Of a stretch of 64,000 nucleotides of DNA, positions 24,201 through 34,686 are shown one piece after another; the stretch's first letter is position 1; every line of letters begins with the position of its first letter. The stretch is from assembly GCA_014773175.1 (NCBI GenBank), contig VXCM01005040.1:1-64000 (forward strand), in the 5' to 3' direction. Both the position numbers and the translations under genes were made by a program. The stretch comes from Lucifuga dentata. Taxonomy: Eukaryota > Chordata > Actinopteri > Ophidiiformes > Bythitidae. The notes beneath the pieces are model-generated. The model was not told where the DNA came from. It was given only the letters and a program-made list of their open reading frames with translations, and did no database searches.

Positions 24201-27200
24201 CAGTTGTAACAGCTGGAGGTGAGTGAAACAGTTAGTGAGATCTACCACCAATCAGAAACAGATTTACAGTAAAGGGGCGTGTCCATCTGATAACAGACTT
24301 CCTATACGATCGTCTTTGGGACGTCCTTAAAGATGATGGACCAGGCTGGTTTCTGCTCTGCCAGGAACGATTCAATAAGAGCTTTGGAACTGATTTACCA
24401 TTGCATTATGGGATACTTTGAGTTCACTGCATGTCATAAAATAACCTCACACGGACACGTGGACACATTATAAATGGTGAACATGCTTAGTAGTGTCCTG
24501 TGTGATGAGCAGGGATTTCAGATGGACATGTCTCAGCCTGTTGGACATGATAAGAAAAGATAAATCCAGACTGATCGCCTTTATATGAGCCCGTCACTTC
24601 CTGTTTCAGACTACGAGCTGCAGGTCAGCCTATCAGAGGCCTTGTGCCGTCTGACTCCCAGGAAGGACAGACAGCAAAGGGCCAATCAGTGGTTCTCCGG
24701 CTGTGACATCATCAGAGCCTTCTGCCACATCCGGGACAGAGACTTTGAGGTGGTGAGTGTCCACCTGTCTGTGTGCCTGTGTCTCTGTCTGTCCATGTCT
24801 AACTGTCTCTCTTCCTCTCCAGGACTGTAGGCGGTTCCTGAACTTTGTCAACTGTTGCCATGGAGACCAGAGGAGGTGCTCAACATTGTGGGAATTACTG
24901 TAAAATAACTGGAAATAACAATTATTCATCATCATTCACCTCTCTCTCCCCCTCAGCGTGTATACTTTTCCTTGTCTCAGAGTGTTTCTTGGCTCTGTTC
25001 AGGTAAACTGGACTTTAAAAATAAATTTTATTGATGAGAAATAAAAAAAATGTTTGTTCATTTGTTTTTGTCAGATGTGAAACTTGTTTTTATTTGTGTT
25101 TTTCAGCTTTTTTGTCCAAAGGATGAAAAGTTGGATGAGTTCTGGATCGACTTTAACGTGTCGTCTGAGTGCGTGAGTTTCTTTGTGGACGAGCCTCAGG
25201 TACATCACTGTACATGCAGTACTGCAGTACATGTGAAGCACTACTGAAGTACACCGTGGCACTACTGCAGTACTCAACCTGTCTGTGTGTTTATTAATTT
25301 ATATACACATACATATATACTCTATATACATATATAATCTGCATGTTTGTATGTACATATTTGTGTGTTTATGTATATATGTGCATCTGTGTTTATTTGT
25401 ATATGGTGTGTGTGTGTGTGCGTGCGTGCGTGTGCGCTTGCGTGTGTGAGTACAGGGTTTTCTCTGGGGTTCCATCCATGTGATGAAACAGGAAGTGGAT
25501 TATTACAGCTTGCAGGTTAAACATAGTAGTAAGTTATGATGCTATAGATGTTTGAGGTCAAAGGTCACAATTTTATGAAATCCTGTTTACTGAATGGGTC
25601 CTGATCCTCCTGAAAGCTGATTGGTCAGAACTGTACAATGTGCATCCAATCAGCTGCCTCTTTTTCATGAATGTTTTCATTACGGACCAGTTGAAACCAG
25701 TGTTTTCCCAGAATGCACTGAGGCAGAGGCCGTCATCCTCAGTGTCCACCTGATCAATCCCATCATGCACCACAACACCAGCAGTCAGACGGTCCAGCTG
25801 ACGTTCAGCTCTCAGCACCACAGACAGGTGGAGGAGGCTGCTGAGAGGGTCTTTAAGGTACGCAAAGGCCTGTATGTCTGCCTGTCTCACTGCCTGCCTA
25901 CCTTTCTCTCTGCCTGTCTCACTGCCTGCCTACCTTTCTCCCTGTCTCTCTCTCTCTCTTTACCTGTCTGTTAAAATGTTTTGCAGGTGTTTTTCAAGTT
26001 TTTGGAAATCAAAGCTTTTTTTCAGTGTTTTATTTTGAAACTAAGACTTTTATTTTTTTTAATTTTGATGTATTTTCAGGGCAAAAATAGATTCCTGACC
26101 TTTGACCCTGAAAACAATAGATAAGGGATAATGGATCAGTGAATGTTTTATAAGTTCATGTTTTCTTTGACTGAATTAACAGAAACCAGTTAGTTCCACC
26201 CGAGCTGTGGATGGAGGTGGTACAGTCCTCCCCTCCCCCTCTGCAGGTAAGCCGAAGGCTCACTCCTACACGAGAAAGAAAGCACCTGCCAAGAGTCTGC
26301 TGAAGAGTGAGTGTCCACGTTCACCTTTAACACACTTCATACCACTTCCTGTAACGTCCACCCACAGCTGAACTCTGTCATTCATGTCTCAGCTTCTTCT
26401 ATGCCGCCTGCTATTATTCTCTGTGTTTCCTCAGTGATCACACGCATGTGTGATGTACTAACGTTCAAAATAAAGTACTAAACCTTCAAAATAAAGATAA
26501 GTGGTTCATAATAAATATTTGTTAGTGAATGAAGAGAATTCAGAGTTGGTGTCTTTGTGATTTTTCTGTCCAGTTTTGCCCCTGTCATCCCCGAGCAGCG
26601 GAGAAGACTGTTCAGCAACAAAGGTAACTACACCACTGTAACCACGGTAACTACACCACTGTAACCAAGGTGACAACGCCTCAGTAATCCAATCTGACCT
26701 ATCCGTTAAAACACAGGAGGCTCTGATTGGACAGACTGTTATGTCTCTTCAAGCACTGATTGGTTCAGTGATTCTTGTATGTTTGTTTCAACTCTGTAAA
26801 ATCCTTTGAGATTTATTTACAATAAAACATTTTAAATCAAACTGGTTTATAATGTCCTGCTATATGTAATAATATCCGACCTGCTCATTAAAAAATGTGT
26901 TTTTAATGATTTTAATTATTTTATGTCATTGATTGTAGTTTGTCTCTGACTTTCATCCACAGATTCCAGGAACAAGCAGAGGAGAGTTTTTATTTGATCA
27001 TATCAGAACGTCAACACCCAAACAGACAGACACGTATGACTCAGGTCAGACACACGTATGACTCAGGTCAGACAGACGTATGTGTTAGGTCAGACACCCG
27101 TATGACTCAGGTCAGACAGACATGTATGTGTTATGTCAGACAGACACGTGTTAGGTCAGACACGTATGACTCAGGTCAGACAGACATGTATGAATCATGT

Positions 27201-30200
27201 CAGGCACACATATGACTCAGGTCAGACAGACATGTATGTGTTAGGTCAGACACGTATGTGTCAGGTCAGACAGACACGTGTGTGTTAGGACAGACACATA
27301 TGACTCAGGTCAGACAGACATGTATGTGTTAGATCAGACACACGTATGACCAGGCATGGACTGGCTATCGGGAGAATTGGGACTTTTCCTGGTGGGCCGA
27401 TGGGTCTGTGGGCTGGTAAATGCGTGACTTTTTTTTTTTCGACCCGGCCCATAAAACACGGAAAGACCGTGAGTGGCCCATTTTGTTTCTGAATTGATAC
27501 CGGCCCAATCACATCCCACATCAGCCCCCTTCTGCCTCTGTAACTGAGAGACGCAGAAAAAGTAAACCGTGTCAGTGTGTGAATGGACAGGAAAATGAAT
27601 GCGAAGAAACGTAAAGGAGGTGTGGAAAAATTGTGGAAGAAAAAAACTGAAGGCTTTACAGCAGGATGCTGCTACATGTGCAAAAGTTACCTTCATGTTT
27701 GCTGCAATGTTAGTGTCACCACCATCAAACCCGCAGCAGCCAGAGAGGCAGAAAGACAGGGACACGGTCCTACCACAGAGGACAGACAGAATGCAGGAGG
27801 ACAGAGCAAGTTCAATGCAGAGGTAACAAGGTGCATAGGGAAAAAAAAAAAAAAAAAAAANAAAAAAAAAAAAAAAAAAAGATGCATAGGGCCCTAGCAT
27901 CAGTCAGTCAAGCTAGCTTTGGAATCATAAATAGCAGACATCAAATACTTTTTCCTCATGTCACCATCATCTAGTTGCAATAAGAATAACTGCTAAGTAG
28001 CAGTAAACTAGCATTTGATGCTAGTTTACTGCTTAACCCAAGTTATTGAATCGGGATCAGCTACCCTCAATTAAACCTCCTGCCATAATAACTTTTATTT
28101 GGGTTGGCATGAGCTTGTTTTCAAAATGGGGAAAAAAGAACACTTTCTAAAATGAATGCATAATATATGTTCCTTTAAATATGATTAACACAAAAGTATA
28201 TGTCCTCAAATACTCTTTCATTTGTTTTATATTTTCTGACTTTTCCCACAGAAGTCCTTAAAATTGTCCTCTGGTGTGACACTATTTCTAATCAAAATAT
28301 TTTATTTGGAAATTGTAAGTTAAAGGGAAATATACACAGTAATAATCATGTTTGTCCTGATAAAGTATCAGCATTTGCAGCACCTGATTTGAAAGTAAAA
28401 ACATTTCATTCTGTTACTCAGTGAAGTACTTGTAAAGAGTTCTCATTAAAAATTCTGTTATTTTTACAAAAAATTGGTCAAACCAACCTTTTCAATGTTT
28501 TACAATAAATAACACAACAGTAGAGAATATTTTAATTAAACATGTTAATTGTGTCACACCAAAGGATTACGTAATTAGTCCCATAACTACTAGTGTTGGG
28601 AAAAAAAAAACAAACAATATTTTTATAATATTTTGACCTTCTACTCAGACCATGTGCTCCATGCCTTCTGTACTTTCTGGCAGAAGAAGGAACTTCTCAG
28701 TAAACGATGCCTAATTAATGCTGCTTTATATTTATTGAACAGGGTCACAGCAGGTGGACAACATGTCGTACATCATAACAAGTTAGAGTGATAGTTGCAT
28801 GACGTATGGATGATGGATTAATCATTTGTATTATATATATATATATATATAAAAGAAATATAAGAGAATTGGTGTTTTTTTTATTTAATTGCAGTAGTTT
28901 TCTAATAAGAACATTATTCTGCACAGTCACACCAGAGGACAATTATCATGTCCATCCATCCATCCATTTTCTAAACCTGTTTGGCCTGTTGAGGGTCACG
29001 GGGGGGGGAGGCCTAGAGCCTATCTTCAAATAAATTATCAGCATACTTCAGTGAGAGTTTTTAATCAATGAAATTAAAAGTAAGTACACTCATGTTGCCT
29101 TACTTATTGATGACCTAGCTACATGGTGGTATTGGGGGCTGATAGGTACATGTATTGAAGAATGGTTGATGTTGGGCTGATTNTACATGGTGGTATTGGG
29201 GGCTGATAGGTACATGTATTGAAGAATGGTTGATGTTGGGCTGATTGGGCTGGGCCGCCCTCTCTGGGCAAAAGTCCAGGGCTGATTTTTAATCCCAGTC
29301 CAGCCCTGCGTATGACTCAGGTCAGACAGACACGTATGAATCAGGTCAGGCACACGTATGAATCACGTCAGGCACATGTATGACTCAGGTCAGACACACG
29401 TATGACTCAGGTCAGACAGATATGCATGTGTTAGGTCAGACACATATGACTCTCAGGTCAGACAGACACGTATGTGTTAGGTCAGACAAACGTATGACAA
29501 ACATGACTCAGGTCAGACAGACATGTATGACTCAGGTCAGATAGACACGTATGTCAGGTCAGACATGTATGACTCAGGTCAGACAGACATGTATGTGTTA
29601 GGTCAGACACGTATGTGTCAGGTCAGACATACACGTATGACTCAGGTCAGACAGACACGTATGTGTTATGTCAGACATACACGTATGACTCAGGTCAGAC
29701 AGACATGTATGTGTTAGGTCAGACCTGTTCTCTGTCTCTCAGGGTTTCCTGTGGAGCTGGACCTTGAAATCACAGAGGTAAATTTGTCTGATGTTTTTTA
29801 TTAAATGTACTTGTGACTTTATAGTTTGCTGCTGTTTGATGGAACTTGATTTTGATTTTGAGTTTGAATTAATTCTTAATCCGTTTGTTTGCTTGATGAA
29901 ATCTGCTTAGATGAGTGTTTTGTTGTGTTTCCTTTGGACAGAAATATTTCTGAATATTTTTAAGAGCACAGCAACGAGAATAACACCTCGTCTTGTCAGG
30001 ACTTTACCCACCAGGATTTTCTTTCTGTTTCCTCTGTTTCCTGTTTTTCAGGAAGTCTCCCGTACTGACAGGAAGAGACCGCCTCCTGAATCAAGTTTAC
30101 CTGTTTACCTTCACTATGTGTCGCTGTGATGGTTTCATGTCAGATGGTTAATCTCTGCATCATGTCAGATATCTGACTGGTTAATCTCTGCATCATGTCA

Positions 30201-31315
30201 GATATCTGACTGGTTAATCTCTGCATCATGTCAAATATCTGATTGGCTAATCTCTGCATCATGTCAGATATCTGATTGGCTAACCTCTGCATCATGTCAG
30301 ATATCTGATTGGCTAACCTCTGCATCATGTCAGATATCTGATTGGTTAATCTCTGCATCATGTCAGATATCTGATTGGTTAATCTCTGCATCATGTCAGA
30401 TATCTGATTGGTTAATCTCTGCATCATGTCAGATATCTGACTGGTTAATCTCTGCATCATATCAGAGCCCACTGAGGGTGCATCAGTCAAGAACAGGAAG
30501 GCGGAACCTCCATCAAATGAGGAGGAGTCTGATTCGGTGCTGACAGGTAAAACTCCTCTCCTTCCTCACACTTTATTATTTAACCAGATAAACTCACTGA
30601 GATTCAAAATCTCTTTTCCAAGAGTGATCTGCCCGAGACGGTGGTGCAGATTCATAAAATACCCAACATTTACAGTATCAACAGCTGGAAGTGTGGGAAT
30701 AATCTTCAGGAAAAATTCAACTTTTTCTGGCTTTTTCTGTTCTCAGAGTGGTTGGCTGAAGGGGAGGGGCCTGTGGCTGAAGGGGAAGCACCTGTATCTG
30801 AATGGGAGGGGCCTGTGGCTGAAGGGGAGGCACCTGTGTCTGGGGGGGAGGGGCCTATGGCTGAGACTGCGTCATCAGAAGCGACGCTGACGTTGGACAT
30901 CGCCAATGCTTTCAAAACCTTCAGAGAAAAATTACGCGAACATTTTACTGTCAGTATACACAAACACACACAGTACACACATGCTGTACATTATGCACAC
31001 ACACACACAATGGCTGTGGAATTATTTTTACTGTAATAAATAAGATAATGTGTTTTTTATTTCCACTCTAACAATAAACAAAGTCTTTACAGGGCCGCTG
31101 GCAGAAAGTAGAAGCTGAGGTTCACCTGTCAGTCAAAGAATGTCAACAGCAGATTTCATCCCTCCTCAGAGCTGTCCATCATCACAGGTAACCCCCCCCC
31201 CCACACACACACACACACAGATGAGTTTTAGACTGCTTACTGTTTGTGCCAGTCAAAATTCAACAGCAGAAAAGCTCTTGTCAAAAATGTGAACTTTTGT
31301 AAAATCAGCTGTTAA

Positions 31316-31354
<39 letters not shown>

Positions 31355-31761
31355 AGGTTACTCTTGCTGGAGAAGTTTGAGAACAACGCTGTTGAACTGG
31401 AGGAAAACTTGACAAACCTGAACATCATAAACACAGAAATACTGGTACTGCAATGCTAAAGACTGCAAATGCTATGCTAATACTACAGTTTATGCCTCTA
31501 GTACAGCTACAGATAATACTATTAATAGGATATCCGTTAGTATTAGCTGTAGATAACGCTACAGCTAATACTATTACTAATGTACAGATAATGCTACAGC
31601 TAATCCAGTTAGTATGCTATAGTTAATGTGAAGCTAATCCTTCTGGTTATGTTACAGATAATCCTACAGCTAAAGCTAATCCTGCCACTGTGCTACAGCT
31701 AATGCTACAGATAACCCTACTAGTAATGCTGGAGCTAATGTTTCAGCTAACCTGAGTGGTC

Positions 31762-31792
<31 letters not shown>

Positions 31793-33117
31793 GTTTTGTG
31801 AAACTTCTTCCAGTTTGAGGTTCAACGTCTGACCTCTTTCTGTGATGAACAGCAGCAGAGGTGAGTCTGACCTTTAACCCCCATCACACACACACATGGT
31901 CTGTGTATATTTTGGTAATTCTGTTTTCGTTTTGGAAACAAAAATAGAAAAACGAGCGGTGATTTGATTATTTAATACAAAGCCCAAAAACGACAGATGA
32001 AAAACCCTTTTTTATTTTCTTTGAAACTGTACATACAAAAGTTAGAAATGCTGCAAGTTTCATTTTTCTCTTTAAAATGTGTAAAATAAAAATTGAAGAA
32101 AATCACAAAAAAACAAACAAAAAAAAAGGTTGTTTTTTCATTCTCTGACACCAGAAGTTATGTGAGCACAGCGCTACTTCTCAGCAGGCGTGTAGCCTCG
32201 CACATGCAAAATTCAGGAAAACAGTCCCAGTCGTTGATGCTGTTATCAGTTTTTATATATTAAAGAGTATTTAAAGGTCATTCTGAGGTCAGTCAGCCCT
32301 CCAACCTGCTCCACATTGACCCAAAATGATCTCGTGTGTTTGTGCTTCGTTTGTGCTGGAAGTGACCTCAGAATGACCATTAAAGTATGATTTAGTGATT
32401 TAGACATGTTCATACATGCTTGGATGCACAGCAGCGCAGTGGTTAGCGCTGCTGCCTCCCAACAAGAAGGTCCTGGGTTCGATTCCCGGCCGGGGTCGGG
32501 GCCTTTCTGTGTGGAGTTTGCATGTTCTCCCCATGCTTGTGTGGGTTTCCTCTGGATACTCCGGTTTCCCCCACCATCACAAAAACACGTACAGGTTGTG
32601 TGTGTTGTATGTCAAAAATGAGATGTGACATCTCAAGGGGTTTATCCTAATAAAATTTAAAAAAGGTACGCGTTCATACCGTCACAGTCTGGTTTATAAG
32701 TGTTCACACCTTCACAATCTGCTGTCACATGAACACGTATACCCCAGATTGTGATGTATGAACAGTATAAACCAGATTGTGATGGATGAACACATGTAAA
32801 CCAGGTCCTGATGGCATGAACATACTGAATGCTTAAAGGACCATACCATTGACTTTGCATGTTTGAGCCCAATAAATACTACCTGTTACTGCAGTATTGA
32901 AATACAACATTACTGAAAAAGACAATACTGTTCATACCATCACAATCTGGTTTATATGTGTTCATGCTGTCAGAATCTGGTATAATATATGTGTGTTCAC
33001 ACTATCTGGATCTGATTTAAACATATTGAGACTGTCAGGACTTTTATTTGTTCTCTTAGGATGAGGTCGCTGGCATGTGGACGAATGGAGGAGCAGGTGC
33101 ATCCTCCCAGCCAATGA
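17225..33117 (+). CDS. sycp2l: Synaptonemal complex protein 2-like
   Basis: Reconstructed exons: 17225-17227, 18173-18286, 20028-20141, 20278-20382, 21311-21335, 21485-21564, 23737-23819, 24184-24218, 24610-24752, 24823-24875, 24957-25002, 25107-25199, 25456-25515, 25654-25857, 26183-26306, 26574-26623, 26963-27044, 29743-29777, 30052-30094, 30466-30546, 30747-30949, 31093-31187, 31357-31444, 31814-31860, 33060-33117. All phases agree, giving 687 aa. Residues 1 to about 230 match the armadillo-like region of SYCP2-family proteins (DYELQVSLSEALCRLTPRKD, RANQWFSGCDIIRAF). About 254-390 match the Spt16M-like domain (VYTFPCLRVFLGS, DEKLDEFWIDFN). The end is a likely coiled coil (LLLLEKFENNAVELEENLTN). 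Family role: meiotic chromosome axis and centromeres; mammalian SYCP2L acts in oocytes. Adjacency to gcm2 favours sycp2l over sycp2. Less certain: the one-codon first exon and the acceptor at 25654. Confidence 0.9.
18306..18802 (+). mobile_element. Harbinger-type MITE, 497 bp, in sycp2l intron
   Basis: The ends are GGCTGGTT... and ...AACCAGCC, flanked on both sides by TAA (18303-18305 and 18803-18805). A 3-bp TWA duplication is typical of PIF/Harbinger. Inside, an ATG at 18532 gives MEEKLI followed by non-homologous sequence, a possible remnant of the MADF-type start carried by Harbinger elements. It inserted only about 16 bp downstream of the exon 2 donor. Confidence 0.6.
18838..19032. repeat. 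Dispersed GTTACCAAGGTAAC copies derived from an exon/donor junction
   Basis: Two close copies of GTTACCAAGGTAAY, one GTTACCACGGTAAC and one GTTACCAGGGTAAC lie within 190 bp, with other decayed versions. The same string spans the end of sycp2l exon 2 and its donor (CTGGTTACCAAG|GTAACG, 18275-18291). Confidence 0.6.
19116..19150 (+). pseudogene. Decoy copy of the sycp2l exon 3 acceptor and exon start
   Basis: TTATCTGTAG|GAGCTGAGTTCCTC closely repeats the real exon 3 entry (TACCTGTAG|GAGCTGTGTTCCTC at 20021-20040), including the preceding ATTATTGTTGTTTAT. The copy soon diverges and has no matching donor, so it looks like a partial exon duplication. Confidence 0.5.
19645..19742. repeat. Imperfect palindrome, about 30-47-bp arms
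   Basis: CAACAATCACTAGTTTTTAC near 19650-19670 is mirrored by GTCAAAAACTAGTGATTGTT near 19718-19740, around an AT-rich centre containing TATATATATA. Confidence 0.8.
21661..21990. mobile_element. MITE with TACAGGMAGTCCCCG inverted ends, 330 bp
   Basis: The left end TACAGGAAGTCCCCGGTTAT and right end (reverse complement) TACAGGCAGTCCCCGACTTA face each other. The body repeats the TAAGTCGGA/GTACGTAAG theme common in such elements. There is no coding capacity, and I do not assign a superfamily. Confidence 0.65.
21985..22115. repeat. Tandem duplication next to the MITE, about 65-bp unit
   Basis: Two copies of a block containing GACATGTTAACTTTAGACTG and AACACRCGTG, separated by CCTGTA remnants that resemble the adjacent MITE end. 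Confidence 0.7.
22261..23404. repeat. Large inverted repeat, arms about 450-470 bp, spacer about 225 bp
   Basis: The left arm (about 22261-22712) begins AAAGCCAAACGC and the right arm (about 22937-23404) ends GCGTTTGGCTTT. The whole arm is mirrored, for example TGGGCGTGGCCTGATGCTGA against its complement near 23070. Arms differ by scattered substitutions, so they are old enough to be real. It lies in the intron before sycp2l exon 7. No coding capacity or target duplication was recognised; a foldback element or an inverted duplication are both possible. Confidence 0.85.
23560..23735. repeat. TGTGTAACTGTGTCAGTGTG minisatellite before sycp2l exon 7
   Basis: Five or more degenerate 30-37-bp units that run to within about 12 bp of the exon 7 acceptor. 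Confidence 0.85.
23820..23985. repeat. (ACACTAAC)n / (AC)n array directly after the sycp2l exon 7 donor
   Basis: Starts at the sixth intron base, in GTAAGACACACACACTAACA, and continues for about 160 bp. Confidence 0.9.
24065..24178. repeat. (CTGC/CTGT)n array before sycp2l exon 8
   Basis: Tetranucleotide array that serves as the pyrimidine-rich region up to the acceptor TTTCCTTAG at 24183. Confidence 0.9.
24240..24350 (-). repeat. Fragment of a dispersed repeat family (copy C)
   Basis: In reverse complement it shares ATCTTTAAGGACGTCCCAAA and CAGATTTAC/CTGTTTCTGATTGG blocks with longer copies near 45000-45640 and 55890-56390. Confidence 0.6.
27005..27350 (+). repeat. Splice-donor minisatellite of sycp2l exon 17, left part
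   Basis: Units like GTATGACTCAGGTCAGACAG (about 20-32 bp, with GTATGTGTTAGGTCAGAC variants). The first unit spans the end of exon 17 (TATGACTCAG|GTCAGA), so the array starts inside coding sequence and copies the donor many times. It is cut at 27350 by a hAT element and resumes at 29309. Confidence 0.85.
27351..29308 (+). mobile_element. Non-autonomous hAT element, 1958 bp, with 8-bp target duplication
   Basis: The ends are CAGGCATGGACTGG and (reverse complement) CAGGGCTGGACTGG. CGTATGAC flanks both sides (27343-27350 and 29309-29316), the 8-bp duplication expected of hAT. Near 27583-27830 there is an open frame with basic KKRKGG..KLW then Cys-containing sequence, like the start of ZMYM/ZBED-type hAT transposases. 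The catalytic part is missing, so it is a deleted derivative. Internal features: a poly-A with a single N (27861), an L2-like tail piece at 28950-29035, and a 63-bp repeat around the N at 29183. Confidence 0.8.
29309..29730 (+). repeat. Splice-donor minisatellite, right part
   Basis: Continues the 27005-27350 array after the hAT insertion and ends about 13-20 bp before the exon 18 acceptor (TCTCTCAG, 29742). Confidence 0.88.
30135..30466 (+). repeat. 34-35-bp minisatellite running into the sycp2l exon 20 acceptor
   Basis: About ten copies of a unit containing CTCTGCATCATGTCAGATAT and CTGATTGGTTAAT. The last copy reads GCATCATATCAG|AGCCCACTG and is the working acceptor at 30465, so the other copies carry the same CATGTCAG acceptor-like end. 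Confidence 0.9.
31445..31765 (+). repeat. Degenerate GCTACAGCTAATGCTACAGATAA repeat after sycp2l exon 24
   Basis: Irregular 12-25-bp units of CTACAGATAA, CTACAGCTAATC and similar blocks start right at the donor (CTG|GTACTGCAATGC) and end in a CTCT/CTGT run before exon 25. Confidence 0.7.
32425..32665 (+). mobile_element. tRNA-derived SINE (V-SINE-like)
   Basis: The head has a tRNA-like A box (AGTGGTTAGCGCTG) and B box (GGTTCGATTCC). The body contains GAGTTTGCATGTTCTCCCC and GTGGGTTTCCTC...CTCCGGTTTCCCCC, the shared core of fish V-SINEs. The tail is A/T-rich (AATAAAATTTAAAAAAGG). It lies in the last sycp2l intron. Confidence 0.8.
32833..32940 (-). mobile_element. TTAA-flanked element family, fragment (copy 2)
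   Basis: TTAAAGGACCATACCATTG followed by GCATGTTTGAGCCCAATAAA matches the ends of the copies at 2676-3289 and 33403-33977. Confidence 0.5.
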
Positions 33118-33336
33118 ATGAGGAGCGGAGGGTCCAAACAGGAAGAGGCTGGTGCTGAATATTCTAGACAAGAAAATGACAGCTGTTTACTAACAGAAAT
33201 ATGATATATAATTTGAGTGACTCAGTCTGAGCAACCATCAACTTTATTTGTATTTTTAATAATATTAAATAGAAAGTTGGATGATTCCAGGTTCAAAGGT
33301 GACAGACTGAGAAAGTGTTTGTGATAAAACAAAGTG

Positions 33337-33342
33337 AATAAA
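33337..33342 (+). promoter_or_regulatory. Polyadenylation signal of sycp2l
   Basis: AATAAA lies 220 bp after the stop codon, in the right orientation, and is the first canonical signal. Confidence 0.6.
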
Positions 33343-33402
33343 TGCATTTTTGTTGAAGTTCACACTGGAAGATTATTTGTTTATTATTCAACTCGCTGGA
33401 CT

Positions 33403-33977
33403 TTAAAGGACCATACCACGCATTTAGCATATTTTAATATATTACATTTTCATACATGTTGTGTTACTGACAATCATTTCCCAAAGGATAAAACCGTATT
33501 TCAGCTTTCCTGATATTTTGCTAAATCTCTTAATCTTTCAAAATCAAATATTCAGTGATACACCCACCTTAAAAATCCATGTTTCTCCTGCTAATAGTTA
33601 CACAGCCTTATGAAGTCACGGTCCTTTAAATTTTTCCATAAACGCAGGTCTTCTTTTGGGACTATATTCCCCGGTGGAGGCATACATTCACTCCACGCTT
33701 TTTATTGAGCTTAAACACTAAAATTACATAACTTCTAAAAAAACCTGAATACACGTCTTGTTGGTGATGATGGATTACCTATCCCAAGAACGTTTACAGT
33801 ATCAACAAGTTGATTTTAATAGCAGAATGAACTGAAACCAATGGAGGTCTGGAAGGTAGGAAAAACATTTTTAATTCACCGTTCCAGTAGTATGCTTTGG
33901 AAATGATTGTCAGTAACGTTACACGTATGAAAACTGAACATATAATAAACATGTAAAATGACAGGTAGGTCCTTTAA
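33403..33977 (+). mobile_element. TTAA-flanked MITE, about 570 bp (copy 3, intact)
   Basis: TTAA|AGGACCATACCACG on the left and ...TAGGTCCT|TTAA on the right. The inverted ends extend inward: ACTGACAATCATTTCCCAAA is mirrored by TTTGGAAATGATTGTCAGTA. The TTAA duplication suggests a piggyBac-mobilised non-autonomous family. It lies just downstream of sycp2l. Confidence 0.7.
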
Positions 33978-34638
33978 ATTTTACAGTACAAATTATGTAA
34001 ATTAGATCTGATGCAATAAATCTTAAAAAAAAAAAGATTTAACATTCAGTGAAAATTAAACTTTAAATTTAGACTCAGGTTTATCTTTCCTCTTTGATTT
34101 GTGGACATTTTTAACTATTTTTAACTAAAGAAGACTTCATGTGACTTTATTTGCATGCACATAAAGTGATGTTTTTTTCATTTTTTACATGTATGTGTTG
34201 TGGTGACGTGCTCCTGGACATAAACTCATCACAGCAACAACCAGTGAAACATCGTTTCATCAGATCAAATTCTGTAAAACTTTTTCTACAAAATTAAAAC
34301 AGATTTTTTTTAAAGATTAAATGATTTTTACAGTAAACTGAAACTAATTGAAAGGTTGATGAGCTTTTCCCTCTGTGAATCACCAAAAAACCCACATAAT
34401 TAACAATGTGGTAAAACATGAAAAACAGTTTGTTCTGGGGTTTACTGGTCATGTGAATCCTGAGGTCAGTTTCCTGACCTTTGACTTCCCTTCTGAAGTC
34501 AAAGGTCAATGGTCATCTATGTTCATGGTTCAGAGTTCAAACTGACAAGTGTTTGTGAAAAAAAGCTCGTTAGGCAGCAAACATGACATGAAAACATCAA
34601 AATCCCCAAAAGAAAAGACAGAACCACTAATGAGCTAT

Positions 34639-34686
<48 letters not shown>

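Noticed and set aside
25691..25700. Acceptor TTGAAACCAG|TG for sycp2l exon 14
   Set aside because: It would put the exon out of frame with exon 13. The upstream acceptor at 25653 keeps phase, though it adds about 20 residues and stays uncertain.
30135..30470. CRISPR-like array (regular 34-35-bp periodicity)
   Set aside because: There are no unique spacers; whole units are tandem copies in a vertebrate intron. The same applies to 4305-4618 and 51835-52350.
30632..30746. Extra sycp2l exon starting SDLPETVVQIHKIPN
   Set aside because: The frame is open into exon 22, but no acceptor gives the phase needed after exon 20, while direct joining of exon 20 (30546) to 30747 is in phase.
32425..32500. 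Functional tRNA gene
   Set aside because: A and B boxes are present, but the sequence continues into a V-SINE body and A-rich tail; it is a SINE head.
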